The notes under the pieces: model-generated
Told to the model about the DNA's origin: nothing
Databases searched by the model: none
What the model saw: only the letters and a program-made list of their open reading frames with translations
From: Candidatus Liminaster caballi
GTDB lineage: Bacteria; Bacteroidota; Bacteroidia; Bacteroidales; UBA3663
DNA length: 64,000 nucleotides
Direction of reading: 5' to 3'
NCBI GenBank assembly: GCA_018065085.1
Contig: JAGHUA010000013.1
Location: 1 to 64,000, forward strand
Part shown: piece by piece, positions 44,086 through 53,000 of the stretch
Layout of the letters: each line of letters begins with the position of its first letter
Numbering within the stretch: the stretch's first letter is position 1
Position numbers and translations under genes: made by a program

Positions 44086-44961
44086 TCATTTGTGGACTTT
44101 ACGTACCGAGCCGTCGGACATCCTGACGAGATTGACGCCGGGAGAGAGAGAAGGGCGGAGGGTGCCGTCGAGGGCGCGGATCTCAGCGACAGAGCGTGAT
44201 GGGGTGAGGCGATGGACCGGTGAGGCAATGGCCGAACCTGAGCCTGGGAGAGCCGTGAAATTGTCGATGCAGAAATAGGCAGGGGTATTCATCGAGATGC
44301 CCATGCCATAGTCAGACAGGTCGATGACATCGGTGCTCGAAAGTGAGAACTGAACCTCGTCACACTCGCCAAGAGTGGTCAGATCGACAGGTATCCACTG
44401 GAATACGGCAGCTCCCTGGGCAGCAAGGCACACCTCGACAGAACCAGTCACCTCCTCTCCACGGATGCCGGTGATGGTCAGCACGAACTCATCGTCGAAG
44501 AGGAACTGACGCGCGTAGGCATCGCCCTGAGTGATGCTGCTGAATGCGTAGGCGTTGTTGGTGACAAAGCACGTCTGAGGAAGGAACGAGGCGTCGGCGG
44601 TAAGGCTGTATGTGCCAGTGCCGTAGCATACGCCGAAACCTTCAGACTGAGAGGCACCAGAGCCGGTGAGTGTGTTGAACTGATCGACGGCATAGGTGGC
44701 GCTGCTGTATGTACGGGCCTTGCTGCGCGAGTAGCAGAATCCTTCCATCATGAAATACGAGCCCCATTCTGACTCGACCGTCTGTGACATGTTGATGAAA
44801 TAGAACGGGCCGCTCTGGAAGAAGCCCTCAAGGTTAGTGCCGTCTTCGCCAACAGTGGTCTCGCTGGCGAATGGGAGGTTCTCGAAATCGGCCACGAGCA
44901 GGTCCTGAGCCGTTGCGCTCAGCGATGTGGCAAGAATGACTGAAAAAAATAGGTGTTTCAT
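44086..44961 (-). CDS. Secreted DUF4465-like protein of the B12 locus
   Basis: A 291-residue exported protein with signal peptide MKHLFFSVILATSLSATAQ. The body is a single beta-rich domain (VADFENLPFASETTVG, ...SGPFYFINMSQ, WGSYFMMEGFCYSRS, AYARQFLFDDEFVLTITG) of the DUF4465 kind, often encoded beside B12 receptors in Bacteroidetes. The end (EIRALDGTLRPSLSPGVNLVRMSDGSVRKV) is a short C-terminal module. A role in surface B12 capture, like the BtuG/BtuH lipoproteins, is inferred from location; no lipobox is seen. It lies 69 bp after the BtuG-like gene. Confidence 0.8.
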   Translation of the reverse strand: MKHLFFSVILATSLSATAQDLLVADFENLPFASETTVGEDGTNLEGFFQSGPFYFINMSQTVESEWGSYFMMEGFCYSRSKARTYSSATYAVDQFNTLTGSGASQSEGFGVCYGTGTYSLTADASFLPQTCFVTNNAYAFSSITQGDAYARQFLFDDEFVLTITGIRGEEVTGSVEVCLAAQGAAVFQWIPVDLTTLGECDEVQFSLSSTDVIDLSDYGMGISMNTPAYFCIDNFTALPGSGSAIASPVHRLTPSRSVAEIRALDGTLRPSLSPGVNLVRMSDGSVRKVHK

Positions 44962-45047
44962 TTTGTTGTTTTGTTATTTTGTTGTTTATTCGTTTTTCGT
45001 TATTTCGTCCTTTCGTGACGCAGTCTTTCGTTATTTCGTCCTTCGTC
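44961..45047. repeat. Octad-like array (TTTTGTTG / TTTCGT words)
   Basis: G of GTT occurs at 44965, 44973 and 44981, and G of CGT at 44992, 44999, 45007, 45015, (45023), 45030, 45038 and 45045. The spacing is mostly 8 with slips to 7. The array spans the gap between two genes and enters the last codons of the BtuG-like gene. Confidence 0.55.
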
Positions 45048-47013
45048 CAATATTCAACGAGGCTCCTGTCACCTCTGTGCTGGTCTCGCCGAGCCAGCCG
45101 CAGACCTGGTTCTGGGCGGAATAGACACGGATGAAGTCGGCATGAGAGAGACGGACGGGCTGACGGGTGACGGGCGACACTGCCCAGTCGAGGTCGAAGC
45201 GCTGGGCATCGGTGTCGGTGTTCGGACGGTTATCGACGTAACCGTAGCGCAAATGAGAGAGCACCCAGCTGCTGCCGTTATGGCTGAGGTCCGAGCCGTT
45301 GGGGGGCAGAAGAGTGCCGCCCAGACGGAGTGGCGAGTCGAGCCATTGAGGGAAGTATTCCTGATTGTGCCACGGATTGCGAGCTATGATGCCTGAGCGA
45401 CCGAGATTGTCGGTCCACGGCACAGCGGCCATATCGCCCTGTCGCTCGTACGTCACCTCATAGCCGTAGGTCACACGTCCGAGACTGTCGGTGTCGGCAC
45501 TGCCCGAGAGTTCGTACCACTCGTCGTCGGGCACACCGTTATGATTGGTGTCGATGCTCACCATGACGATGCCCGGTTCGCTGGCTCCGTCATGGGCATT
45601 GCCAAAGACGGCAAAGTCAGGGGCATCGGCTACGTTCGTCACGCTGCGGTCGAAATGGAAGGTCACGTAGCCACCAAAGCCGCCCAGCGAGACCACTCCC
45701 CCACCGTTGAGCGCCGATGTGCATTTCTCAGCCATCGCAAGCGCGTCATCGCCCTCGTCCCAACGTGGCATCATGTTGACAAACTGTCCGGGCGCAGGCA
45801 CATACTCATCGACCGTGAGCAGATCGGATGGCTGGGGAAGATCGTCGGTTTCAGCATCATGGAGACAGGCTCCGACCAGCACACCACACGAAGGGATGTC
45901 GCCCGTGCGCATACGCCAGTCGAGGCGTCCGTCGGGCAGGAAGTGGAGCAGTTCGCCGTTCGACACATAGTTCTTGGCGTCCATCAGATAGAAGTCGCGC
46001 GTATGACGATCGACGAGGATGCCATAGGGCATGGCAATGCGGGCAGAGAGCACCCCGTCGAAAAGATGTGTATCGATGGCGCGGTGTGTGCGCACGTCGA
46101 TGATGCCGTATGAGGGTCCGGCAGAGGACGAAGGCTTGCCGAAATACCAGAGCGTATCGCCAGTCACCTGCATATCGCTGACGCTGAGCTCCAGGCTATC
46201 GACCACGGCATACTCATGACGGGCTGTCATCGCCAGACAATAGAGACGCGGAGGGATGTCGGCATAGTTGCCACGCGACGACACCCAGAGCTGACCGTAG
46301 CGGTCGCTCTCCACGCGATGAAGATTGACTCCGACCCTTATGCGACACTCCTCAGCAAAAGACGACAAACGGACGACACTCAGCGTGTTATCATAGACAG
46401 GCAATCGGTAGCCGCCGCTGTTGGCAACATAAAGCCGGTCGCCAACCACCGCCATCTGTTCGGGCTGATAGCCCACGGTGACCGAGTCAACCTTCTGGAG
46501 CGTGAGCGTATCGACCTTATAGACGCGTCCCAGCTGCACATCGCCACCCAGAGCCACAGGGCCGACATAGGACGAGATGTAGGCATAGCCGCCGGCAAAC
46601 GCCACGTAGCGGCAGTTGGGCACATCGACCTGACCGAGCCGCACGGCATCGCTGACACGCGCCACTTCCACCTTGTTCGAGCAGTTGATGACCATCCAGA
46701 GACGACTGCCATAGACCTGGATGTCGTTGCCCACATCGCCCAGTTCGCGCACCACGCTGGGATTGCGCTGGGCATAGATGTTGCGATGATAGGTGCCGGT
46801 GAGGAGGTCAAGATAGTCGAGCGTCGAATGGTTGCTGCCCATATTGCCCTCGTTGAGAAGATAGAGGCCCGAGCACATCGCATCTGAGGCAGGCTCGCCA
46901 CCCACCCGCTCGACCTCTTCATAAATCACGAACTCATCATGACGACACGAGGCGAGAAACAGCACGAGCATGGGCAGGGCAAGGCATAGCGGGGAAATTC
47001 GGGTGAGGATCAT
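45031..47013 (-). CDS. BtuG-like surface propeller lipoprotein fused to a second beta domain
   Basis: A 660-residue lipoprotein (Cys23 in FLASC, followed by RHDE, acidic residues typical of surface lipoproteins). Residues about 45-390 form a YncE/DUF5074-like beta-propeller (LYLLNEGNMGSNHSTLDYLDL, VGYQPEQMAVVGDRLYVANSGG). Bacteroides BtuG, which caps BtuB and binds B12 very tightly, has this fold. Residues about 440-655 add a domain found in other cobalamin-associated surface proteins (GGVVSLGGFGGYVTFHFDRSV, FAVFGNAHDGASEPGIVMVSID, DEWYELSGS). The start overlaps the receptor's stop by 4 bp, so the two are translationally coupled. Riboswitch-controlled through the operon. Confidence 0.85.
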   Translation of the reverse strand: MILTRISPLCLALPMLVLFLASCRHDEFVIYEEVERVGGEPASDAMCSGLYLLNEGNMGSNHSTLDYLDLLTGTYHRNIYAQRNPSVVRELGDVGNDIQVYGSRLWMVINCSNKVEVARVSDAVRLGQVDVPNCRYVAFAGGYAYISSYVGPVALGGDVQLGRVYKVDTLTLQKVDSVTVGYQPEQMAVVGDRLYVANSGGYRLPVYDNTLSVVRLSSFAEECRIRVGVNLHRVESDRYGQLWVSSRGNYADIPPRLYCLAMTARHEYAVVDSLELSVSDMQVTGDTLWYFGKPSSSAGPSYGIIDVRTHRAIDTHLFDGVLSARIAMPYGILVDRHTRDFYLMDAKNYVSNGELLHFLPDGRLDWRMRTGDIPSCGVLVGACLHDAETDDLPQPSDLLTVDEYVPAPGQFVNMMPRWDEGDDALAMAEKCTSALNGGGVVSLGGFGGYVTFHFDRSVTNVADAPDFAVFGNAHDGASEPGIVMVSIDTNHNGVPDDEWYELSGSADTDSLGRVTYGYEVTYERQGDMAAVPWTDNLGRSGIIARNPWHNQEYFPQWLDSPLRLGGTLLPPNGSDLSHNGSSWVLSHLRYGYVDNRPNTDTDAQRFDLDWAVSPVTRQPVRLSHADFIRVYSAQNQVCGWLGETSTEVTGASLNIGRRTK

Positions 47014-48914
47014 AGGCTATAGCTGATTGAGAATCGGAAACTGCGGCCAGGCATCGGATAGTTGACAATGACGTCATACTGCTGGTCGAGGAGATTGAGC
47101 ACGTCAGCGGACAGGCGCCATGACGGGGTCTGATACTGAAGATGCAGGTCGCTGGTGTACCACGGCTGCAGGTGGTTGTAGGCTATGTTCTGCTGCTGGC
47201 TCCAGCGTTCGCCCGTGTAGGTAAAGGCATAGAGCAACGACACGCCACGATATGCCAGCGACGCACGCAGCGAACCGCTGTGATGCGGCACGTAGGGAAT
47301 CTGATGGCGATAGTAGCTGTCGGCGGGCGATGTGACGTCGATGGCCCGCTGCCAGGTGTATTGAGGTGAGAGCTGGAGGTGCCATTGACCAAGATTCACA
47401 CCGGACTCGGCATTGAGATCGACGCCAGTCACACGGACCTCACCGAGGTTGAGCATTGTCCAACGGAACTGCTGACCCTGGGGATAGGCAATGATCTTGT
47501 GGCTGACGCGGTTGCGATAGACATCGGCTGTCAACGACAAGCGCCATGGAGAGGACTGGGAGGAGGTGCGGAACTGCAGGCCGGCATCGAGCTGACGCGC
47601 CGTCTCTGGTCGCAGGCGGCTGTTGCCAATGGTGGTGTAATAGAGTTCGTTGAACGTAGGCAGGCGGTAGCTCTGCTTGGCAAAGGCATGGAGCGAGAGC
47701 CAGCGCGATGCGTCCCAACAGACGAACGCAGAGGGCGAGAGATGGGAGAAATCGGTGCTCATAAGACTGACCTGCGCCCTCACATCCGACACGTGAAGGG
47801 CAGATGCCAGAGCCAGCAGGCAGGTGGTGCGGCGAGCTGTATGGAACAGCGGCATGTCGGACCATAGCACATTGTGGCGCACATCGCACGCCGCTGACAG
47901 CGACCACGAGGGCGTGAGTTCGACGGCATGGCTGGTGGATGCGTAGAGTTCCATCTGACGATAGCGGTTGTCGGCCATGAACTGCGTGGAGTCGCGGCAG
48001 ACATAGTGGGTGCTGTAGTATGCAGCTTTGCCGAGAACGCGCATGGAATACCGCGGCGTGAGATCGCCCTGCCATTGGCCCTGGACGAATGTGTTGCCAT
48101 CAGACTGCCGTTCGCCACGCCTCCACACGTTGTTGACAATAGCGCCGGGTATGCCTCGGTCGCTCTGATAGTGATAGGCCTTGGCATGCCAGTTGCTGCG
48201 GTCCATGCGACCAAACAGATTCAGTTCGGCATGGAACGAAGTAACGTCTCCGTTGTGGCGATGGGCTGTGGTGTCATACGCCACGGTGCGGTCATAGTTG
48301 AGACGGCGGTAGCGGAACGGATACTGACCGTCGGACCTCGTGCCATTGACCAGAAGCGACGAACTGACACGCTCAGACAGGCGACGCTCACACAGGAAGG
48401 AACCTCGCATCAGGCCGAACGACCCACCCTGCCCCATGACGCGCAGATGATTATTAATAGGTATGCGCGTGCGTAGATAGACGGTGCCCGAATGACCGAA
48501 ATCGCTGGCGGTCTGGAACAGGGCGCTGCGCTGTCCGTGATAGACGCGCACGGACTCGACATTCTCCATCGACAGCTGACCGAGATCGACCTGTCCGTTC
48601 TGGGCATTGCCAAGCTCCACGCCATCGTAGAATATTCCGGTATGCTGGCTGCCCATGCTACGCACATTGATGGTCTTCAAGCCGCCTATGCCGCCATAGT
48701 CTTTGACCTGGACGCCCGAGAAATGATGAAGCGCATCGGCCACCGACAAAGCACCGAGACGACGCACGCCTTCGCCATCGAGCTGCTGTCCGGACACAAC
48801 CTCCCGGCTGCGTACGCTCTGGACGACCTCCACCTCGGAGATGGAAAGCACATCGCACGTATCAGCGACAGAGCTGCACAATGGCAGCACGGACAAAATC
48901 AGTTTTAACAACAT
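47010..48914 (-). CDS. btuB: TonB-dependent cobalamin receptor, BtuB-like
   Basis: A 634-residue outer-membrane receptor. A signal peptide is followed by a plug domain (GVRRLGALSVADALHHFSGVQVKDYGGIGGLKTINVRSMGSQHTGIFYDGVELGNAQNG) and a 22-strand-type barrel ending in an aromatic strand (GRSFRFSISYSL, slightly past the usual terminal Phe). No carboxypeptidase-like N-terminal extension is present, as in BtuB rather than SusC. A cobalamin riboswitch 30-130 nt upstream of its start identifies the substrate as B12 or another corrinoid. It is the first gene of a three-gene operon; btuFCD are not in the window. Confidence 0.9.
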   Translation of the reverse strand: MLLKLILSVLPLCSSVADTCDVLSISEVEVVQSVRSREVVSGQQLDGEGVRRLGALSVADALHHFSGVQVKDYGGIGGLKTINVRSMGSQHTGIFYDGVELGNAQNGQVDLGQLSMENVESVRVYHGQRSALFQTASDFGHSGTVYLRTRIPINNHLRVMGQGGSFGLMRGSFLCERRLSERVSSSLLVNGTRSDGQYPFRYRRLNYDRTVAYDTTAHRHNGDVTSFHAELNLFGRMDRSNWHAKAYHYQSDRGIPGAIVNNVWRRGERQSDGNTFVQGQWQGDLTPRYSMRVLGKAAYYSTHYVCRDSTQFMADNRYRQMELYASTSHAVELTPSWSLSAACDVRHNVLWSDMPLFHTARRTTCLLALASALHVSDVRAQVSLMSTDFSHLSPSAFVCWDASRWLSLHAFAKQSYRLPTFNELYYTTIGNSRLRPETARQLDAGLQFRTSSQSSPWRLSLTADVYRNRVSHKIIAYPQGQQFRWTMLNLGEVRVTGVDLNAESGVNLGQWHLQLSPQYTWQRAIDVTSPADSYYRHQIPYVPHHSGSLRASLAYRGVSLLYAFTYTGERWSQQQNIAYNHLQPWYTSDLHLQYQTPSWRLSADVLNLLDQQYDVIVNYPMPGRSFRFSISYSL

Positions 48915-48943
48915 AGGCGCGTTTCCGTCGATCGCGGAGTTAG

Positions 48944-49042
48944 CACATTATCACCGACTGGCAGGCATTCTGACTCATGACCCCGAAGGCCACTCACAGC
49001 TGCGGGACAGCTGCGGATTCTCACCGCATTTCCCTGCCACCC
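48944..49042 (-). promoter_or_regulatory. Cobalamin riboswitch
   Basis: Read on the minus strand, the region contains the conserved blocks in the right order: GGCAGGGAA, GCGGTGAGAATCCGC with CAGCTGTCCCGCAGCTGT, GTGGCC, GAGTCAGAATGCCTGCC (B12 box) and the closing CAGTCGG. These are the core of the adenosyl/methyl-cobalamin aptamer. The aptamer ends about 30 nt before the btuB start, so B12 binding probably hides the ribosome entry site. Confidence 0.93.
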
Positions 49043-49055
49043 TTTTAATTTAACA

Positions 49056-49131
49056 TCATAACCTTACACCCTCATAACCTCGTAGCCTCAAAACATCTCA
49101 ACCTCAAAACATCTCAACCTCATAGACTCAC
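49056..49131. repeat. Octad array TCnnAACC between riboswitch and LysE gene
   Basis: TC occurs at 49056, 49072, 49080, 49088, 49096, 49104, 49112, 49120 and 49128, with TT at 49064. That is ten units exactly 8 bp apart. Words include TCATAACC, TCAAAACA and TCTCAACC (the last two alternate twice). The last unit contains the stop codon of the LysE gene. Confidence 0.8.
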
Positions 49132-49823
49132 ACAAGCATCATCACTCCATTGGCCACACCGCAGACGGCAATGATAATCATTATCACGGCAATCACACGG
49201 TTGATAACCTTGAGCGTACGTATCTTGAAATGATTGCGGACCTTATTGATCGCCCACGTGATCAGAACCCACCATCCGAAAGCACCCATCATGATGGCTG
49301 CAAAGAACAGGAGGTAGAAGCCCCACTGGTCGTCGGCCGCCACAAAGATGAAGCCGGCACGCGAGAACAAAACAAGATAGAAGAACACAATGGCTGGATT
49401 GCTGACCGTGAGGCCAAAGCCCGAGAAGAAGAACTTGAGCAGACCCGTGACCCTCAACGACCGAAGCGAGCGCATCTCACTGGCTGACACCTTGTCCTTG
49501 CCGGTGAGCGCCGTGGCCGGATTACTGGTCCACAGATAAACACCATAGACGGCTATGAGCACACCGCCTGCAAGCAAGAGGACGGGCTGGTTCTTCTCAA
49601 TCCAATCGACCACCAAGCTCACAGCAAACGTGGAGAGGACGGCATAGAAGAGGTCGCTCAACACGGCTCCGACACCAGTGGCAAGGCCGGGAAGCCACCC
49701 TTTGTTGAGCGTACGCTGAATGACGAGAATGCCCGTCGGCCCCATTGGCGCCGAGACAAGCACACCGAACATCAGGCCCCACAAAGTTGTAAGAATGGCC
49801 GTTGCAATGATATCTTCAAGCAT
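49128..49823 (-). CDS. LysE/RhtB-family amino-acid exporter
   Basis: A 231-residue inner-membrane protein with six hydrophobic segments. The N-terminal family motif is FGVLVSAPMGPTGILVIQRTLNKGWLPGLATGVGAVLSD, followed by the loop and FFFSGFGLTVSNPAIVFFYLVLFSR, another LysE-type signature. Members export lysine, homoserine, threonine or leucine; the substrate is unknown. Its promoter is divergent from purL. The stop codon lies in the octad array. Confidence 0.9.
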   Translation of the reverse strand: MLEDIIATAILTTLWGLMFGVLVSAPMGPTGILVIQRTLNKGWLPGLATGVGAVLSDLFYAVLSTFAVSLVVDWIEKNQPVLLLAGGVLIAVYGVYLWTSNPATALTGKDKVSASEMRSLRSLRVTGLLKFFFSGFGLTVSNPAIVFFYLVLFSRAGFIFVAADDQWGFYLLFFAAIMMGAFGWWVLITWAINKVRNHFKIRTLKVINRVIAVIMIIIAVCGVANGVMMLV

Positions 49824-49853
49824 TAATTGATGGTATTATCAATAAATTTTGCG

Positions 49854-49861
49854 CAAAGATA
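49854..49861 (-). promoter_or_regulatory. -7 element of the LysE gene
   Basis: TATCTTTG on the minus strand, 31 bp before the start codon. The matching -33 is weak. Confidence 0.6.
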
Positions 49862-49905
49862 ACAACTTTTTTCATTATTTGTGCAATTATATGAACTTTT
49901 TTTTG

Positions 49906-49913
49906 TATTTTTG
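49906..49913 (+). promoter_or_regulatory. -7 element of purL
   Basis: TATTTTTG, with a TTTG at 49878-49881 that is 24 bp away, slightly too far. The leader is about 90 nt. Confidence 0.5.
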
Positions 49914-50008
49914 CCGCGCAAATAAAGAATTCGGGGTATTTACACCTCGTGAACTGACATTTATCAGCAAAAAAACGCAGACAAACAATATTCAAAAACT
50001 ATAAACAA

Positions 50009-53000
50009 ATGGTCTTTTTCTTCAAACAACCATCGAATACCGTTCTTGCCGTGGATGTGAACCACACCCTGTCGGCAGACGAGACAGACCGCCTTTGCTG
50101 GCTCTTCAGCAACGCCACACTCCTTCCCGAGCAGCAGCTCAAGGGATGGTATGTGGGTCCACGTCGCGAAATGATCACTCCTTGGAGTACGAATGCAGTT
50201 GAAATTACCCAGAACATGGGTCTTTCGGGCATCGCTCGCATCGAGGAGTACTTCCCTGTAAGCGGACCGGAGTCTACATTCGACCCTATGCTCCAGCGTA
50301 TGTATGAGGGTGTAGGTCAGGACTGCTTCAACATCGACAAGCAGCCAGATCCGATCGTCTATATCGAGAACCTCGAAGAATATAACAAAAAGGAGGGCCT
50401 GGCCCTGTCGCCAGAGGAAATCAAGTACCTGAACGAAGTGAGTGAACGCGTTGGTCGCCCATTGACCGACTCAGAGGTGTTCGGCTTCAGCCAGGTGAAC
50501 TCTGAGCATTGCCGCCATAAAATCTTCGGCGGTACGTTCATCATCGATGGTGAGGAGAAGGAGTCTTCACTCTTCGCGATGATCAAGCTGACCTCAAAGG
50601 AACATCCAGGTGCTCTTGTCAGCGCATACAAGGATAACGTCGCATTCAATCGCGGTCCTGTAGTCGAGCAGTTTGCACCTGCCGACCCAACCACAGCATC
50701 AGAGTTCGAGGTGAAGGAATTTGAGTCGGTAATCTCGCTCAAGGCCGAGACCCACAACTTCCCTACAACAGTCGAGCCGTTCAACGGTGCTGCCACAGGC
50801 ACTGGCGGCGAGATCCGTGACCGTATGGGTGGTGGTAAGGCCTCAATGCCAATCGCTGGCACAGCCGTCTATATCACCTCTTATCCTCGCAACGATGCCA
50901 AGAAGCAGTGGGAGGACGGCATGGAGGCTCGTCCATGGCTCTACCAGACACCGGAGCAAGTGCTGATCAAGGCATCGAACGGCGCTTCGGACTTCGGCAA
51001 CAAGTTCGGTCAGCCACTGATCTGCGGTTCGCTGCTCACCTTCGAGTTTGAATCTGACGAGAAGCAACAGAACCTCAAAACCCCAGAACCTCAAAACCTC
51101 AAATACGGCTTCGACAAGGTCATCATGCTGGCTGGCGGTGTGGGCTACGGCAAGCTCCGCGACGCTCTCAAGGGCGAACCTGAGCCAGGCGAGAAGGTCA
51201 TCCTCATCGGCGGTGACAACTACCGCATCGGCATGGGCGGCGGTGCAGTATCGTCGGTAAACACAGGCAAGTATGCAAGCGGCATCGAGCTGAACGCCGT
51301 ACAGCGTGCCAACCCTGAGATGCAGAAGCGTGCATACAATGTGGTTCGCGCTCTCGGCGAATCGGACAACAACCCAATCATCTCAATCCACGACCACGGC
51401 GCAGGCGGTCACATCAACTGTCTCTCGGAGCTTATCGATGCCACCGGCGGCAAGATTTGGATGGACAAGCTTCCTATCGGCGACCCAACATTGAGTGCCA
51501 AGGAGATTGCCGGCAACGAGAGCCAGGAGCGTATGGGCTTCCTCGTGAAGGATGAGGCCATCGACTACTGCCGCAAGATTGCCGAGCGTGAACGTTCTCC
51601 GTTCTACGTGATCGGCGAGGCTACCAACGACATGCGCTTTGCCTTCGAGCAGGCCGACGGTGTGAAACCTATCGACCTCTCGCTCGCCGACATGTTCGGC
51701 CACGCTCCTAAGACCTACATGAACGATACGACCGTCGAGCATAACTATCAGCCTGTCGTGGCTGAGGCTTCGCAGATTCAGACTTATATCCAGAACGTGC
51801 TGCGCCTTGAGGCCGTTGCCTGCAAGGACTGGCTGACCAATAAGGTCGATCGTTCGGTGACAGGCAAGATTGCCCGTCAGCAGTGTCAGGGTGTGCTTCA
51901 GCTGCCTCTCTCCGACTGCGGCGTCGTTGCTCTCGACTACCGCGGAAAGGCTGGTATAGCAACGTCTATCGGACACGCACCTGCAGTGGCTCTCGTCGAT
52001 GCTCCTGCCGGTTCGGTAATGGCCGTTGCCGAGGCATTGACCAACATCGTGTTCGCTCCGCTCAAGGGCGGCCTGCAGGGCGTATCGCTCTCTGCCAACT
52101 GGATGTGGCCATGCCGCAATGCCGGCGAGGATGCACGTCTCTACAGCGCCGTTAAGGCTTGCTCTGACTTCGCCATCGACCTCAACATCAACGTTCCTAC
52201 TGGCAAGGACTCGCTGTCAATGACCCAGCAGTATAATAAGCCAGACGGCACAAGCGAGAAGGTGATCAGCCCAGGCTGTGTCATCATCTCAGGCGGCGCC
52301 GAGGTTACGGATGTCCGCAAGGTGGTTTCGCCTGTCGTTCACCTCGACAACAGCACTGCCCTCTATTGCGTTGACTTCTCGTTCTGTGAGCACCGTCTTG
52401 GCGGTTCGGCTCTGGCTCAGACCCTCAACAAGGTCGGTGACTCGGTTCCTACCGTGGTCAACCCTGACTACTTCGCTGATGCATTCGACGCTGTTCAGGA
52501 CGCCATCAACAAGGGTCTTATCCTCGCCGGACACGATATCTCAGCCGGCGGTATGCTCACCACTCTCCTTGAGATGTGCTTCGCCAACACCGAGGGCGGC
52601 CTGCGCATCAACCTCAGCGAACTGGCAGAGGACGATATCGTCAAGATCCTCTTTGCCGAGAATCCAGGCGTCGTGCTCCAGGTGAAGGACACCAAGGCAT
52701 TCGAGAAGCTCATGGAGAAGGCTGGCGTGGCCGTTGCCAAGATCGGCTACCCATGCCAGGAACGCACCGTAAGCATACGCAAGGGCGACTACACCGAGGA
52801 CTTTGACATCGACGCTCTGCGCGACGTATGGTATGAGTCGTCACACCTCCTCGACCGCAAGCAGAGCACCGTGGCTAAGGCCGACGAGCGCTTTGAGAAC
52901 TACAAGAAGCAGCCTCTCTACTACCAGTGGCCTAAGGGCTTCACAGGCAAGCTCGCACAGTATGGCATCAGCGCTGACCGTCGCACCAAGTCGGGCATCA

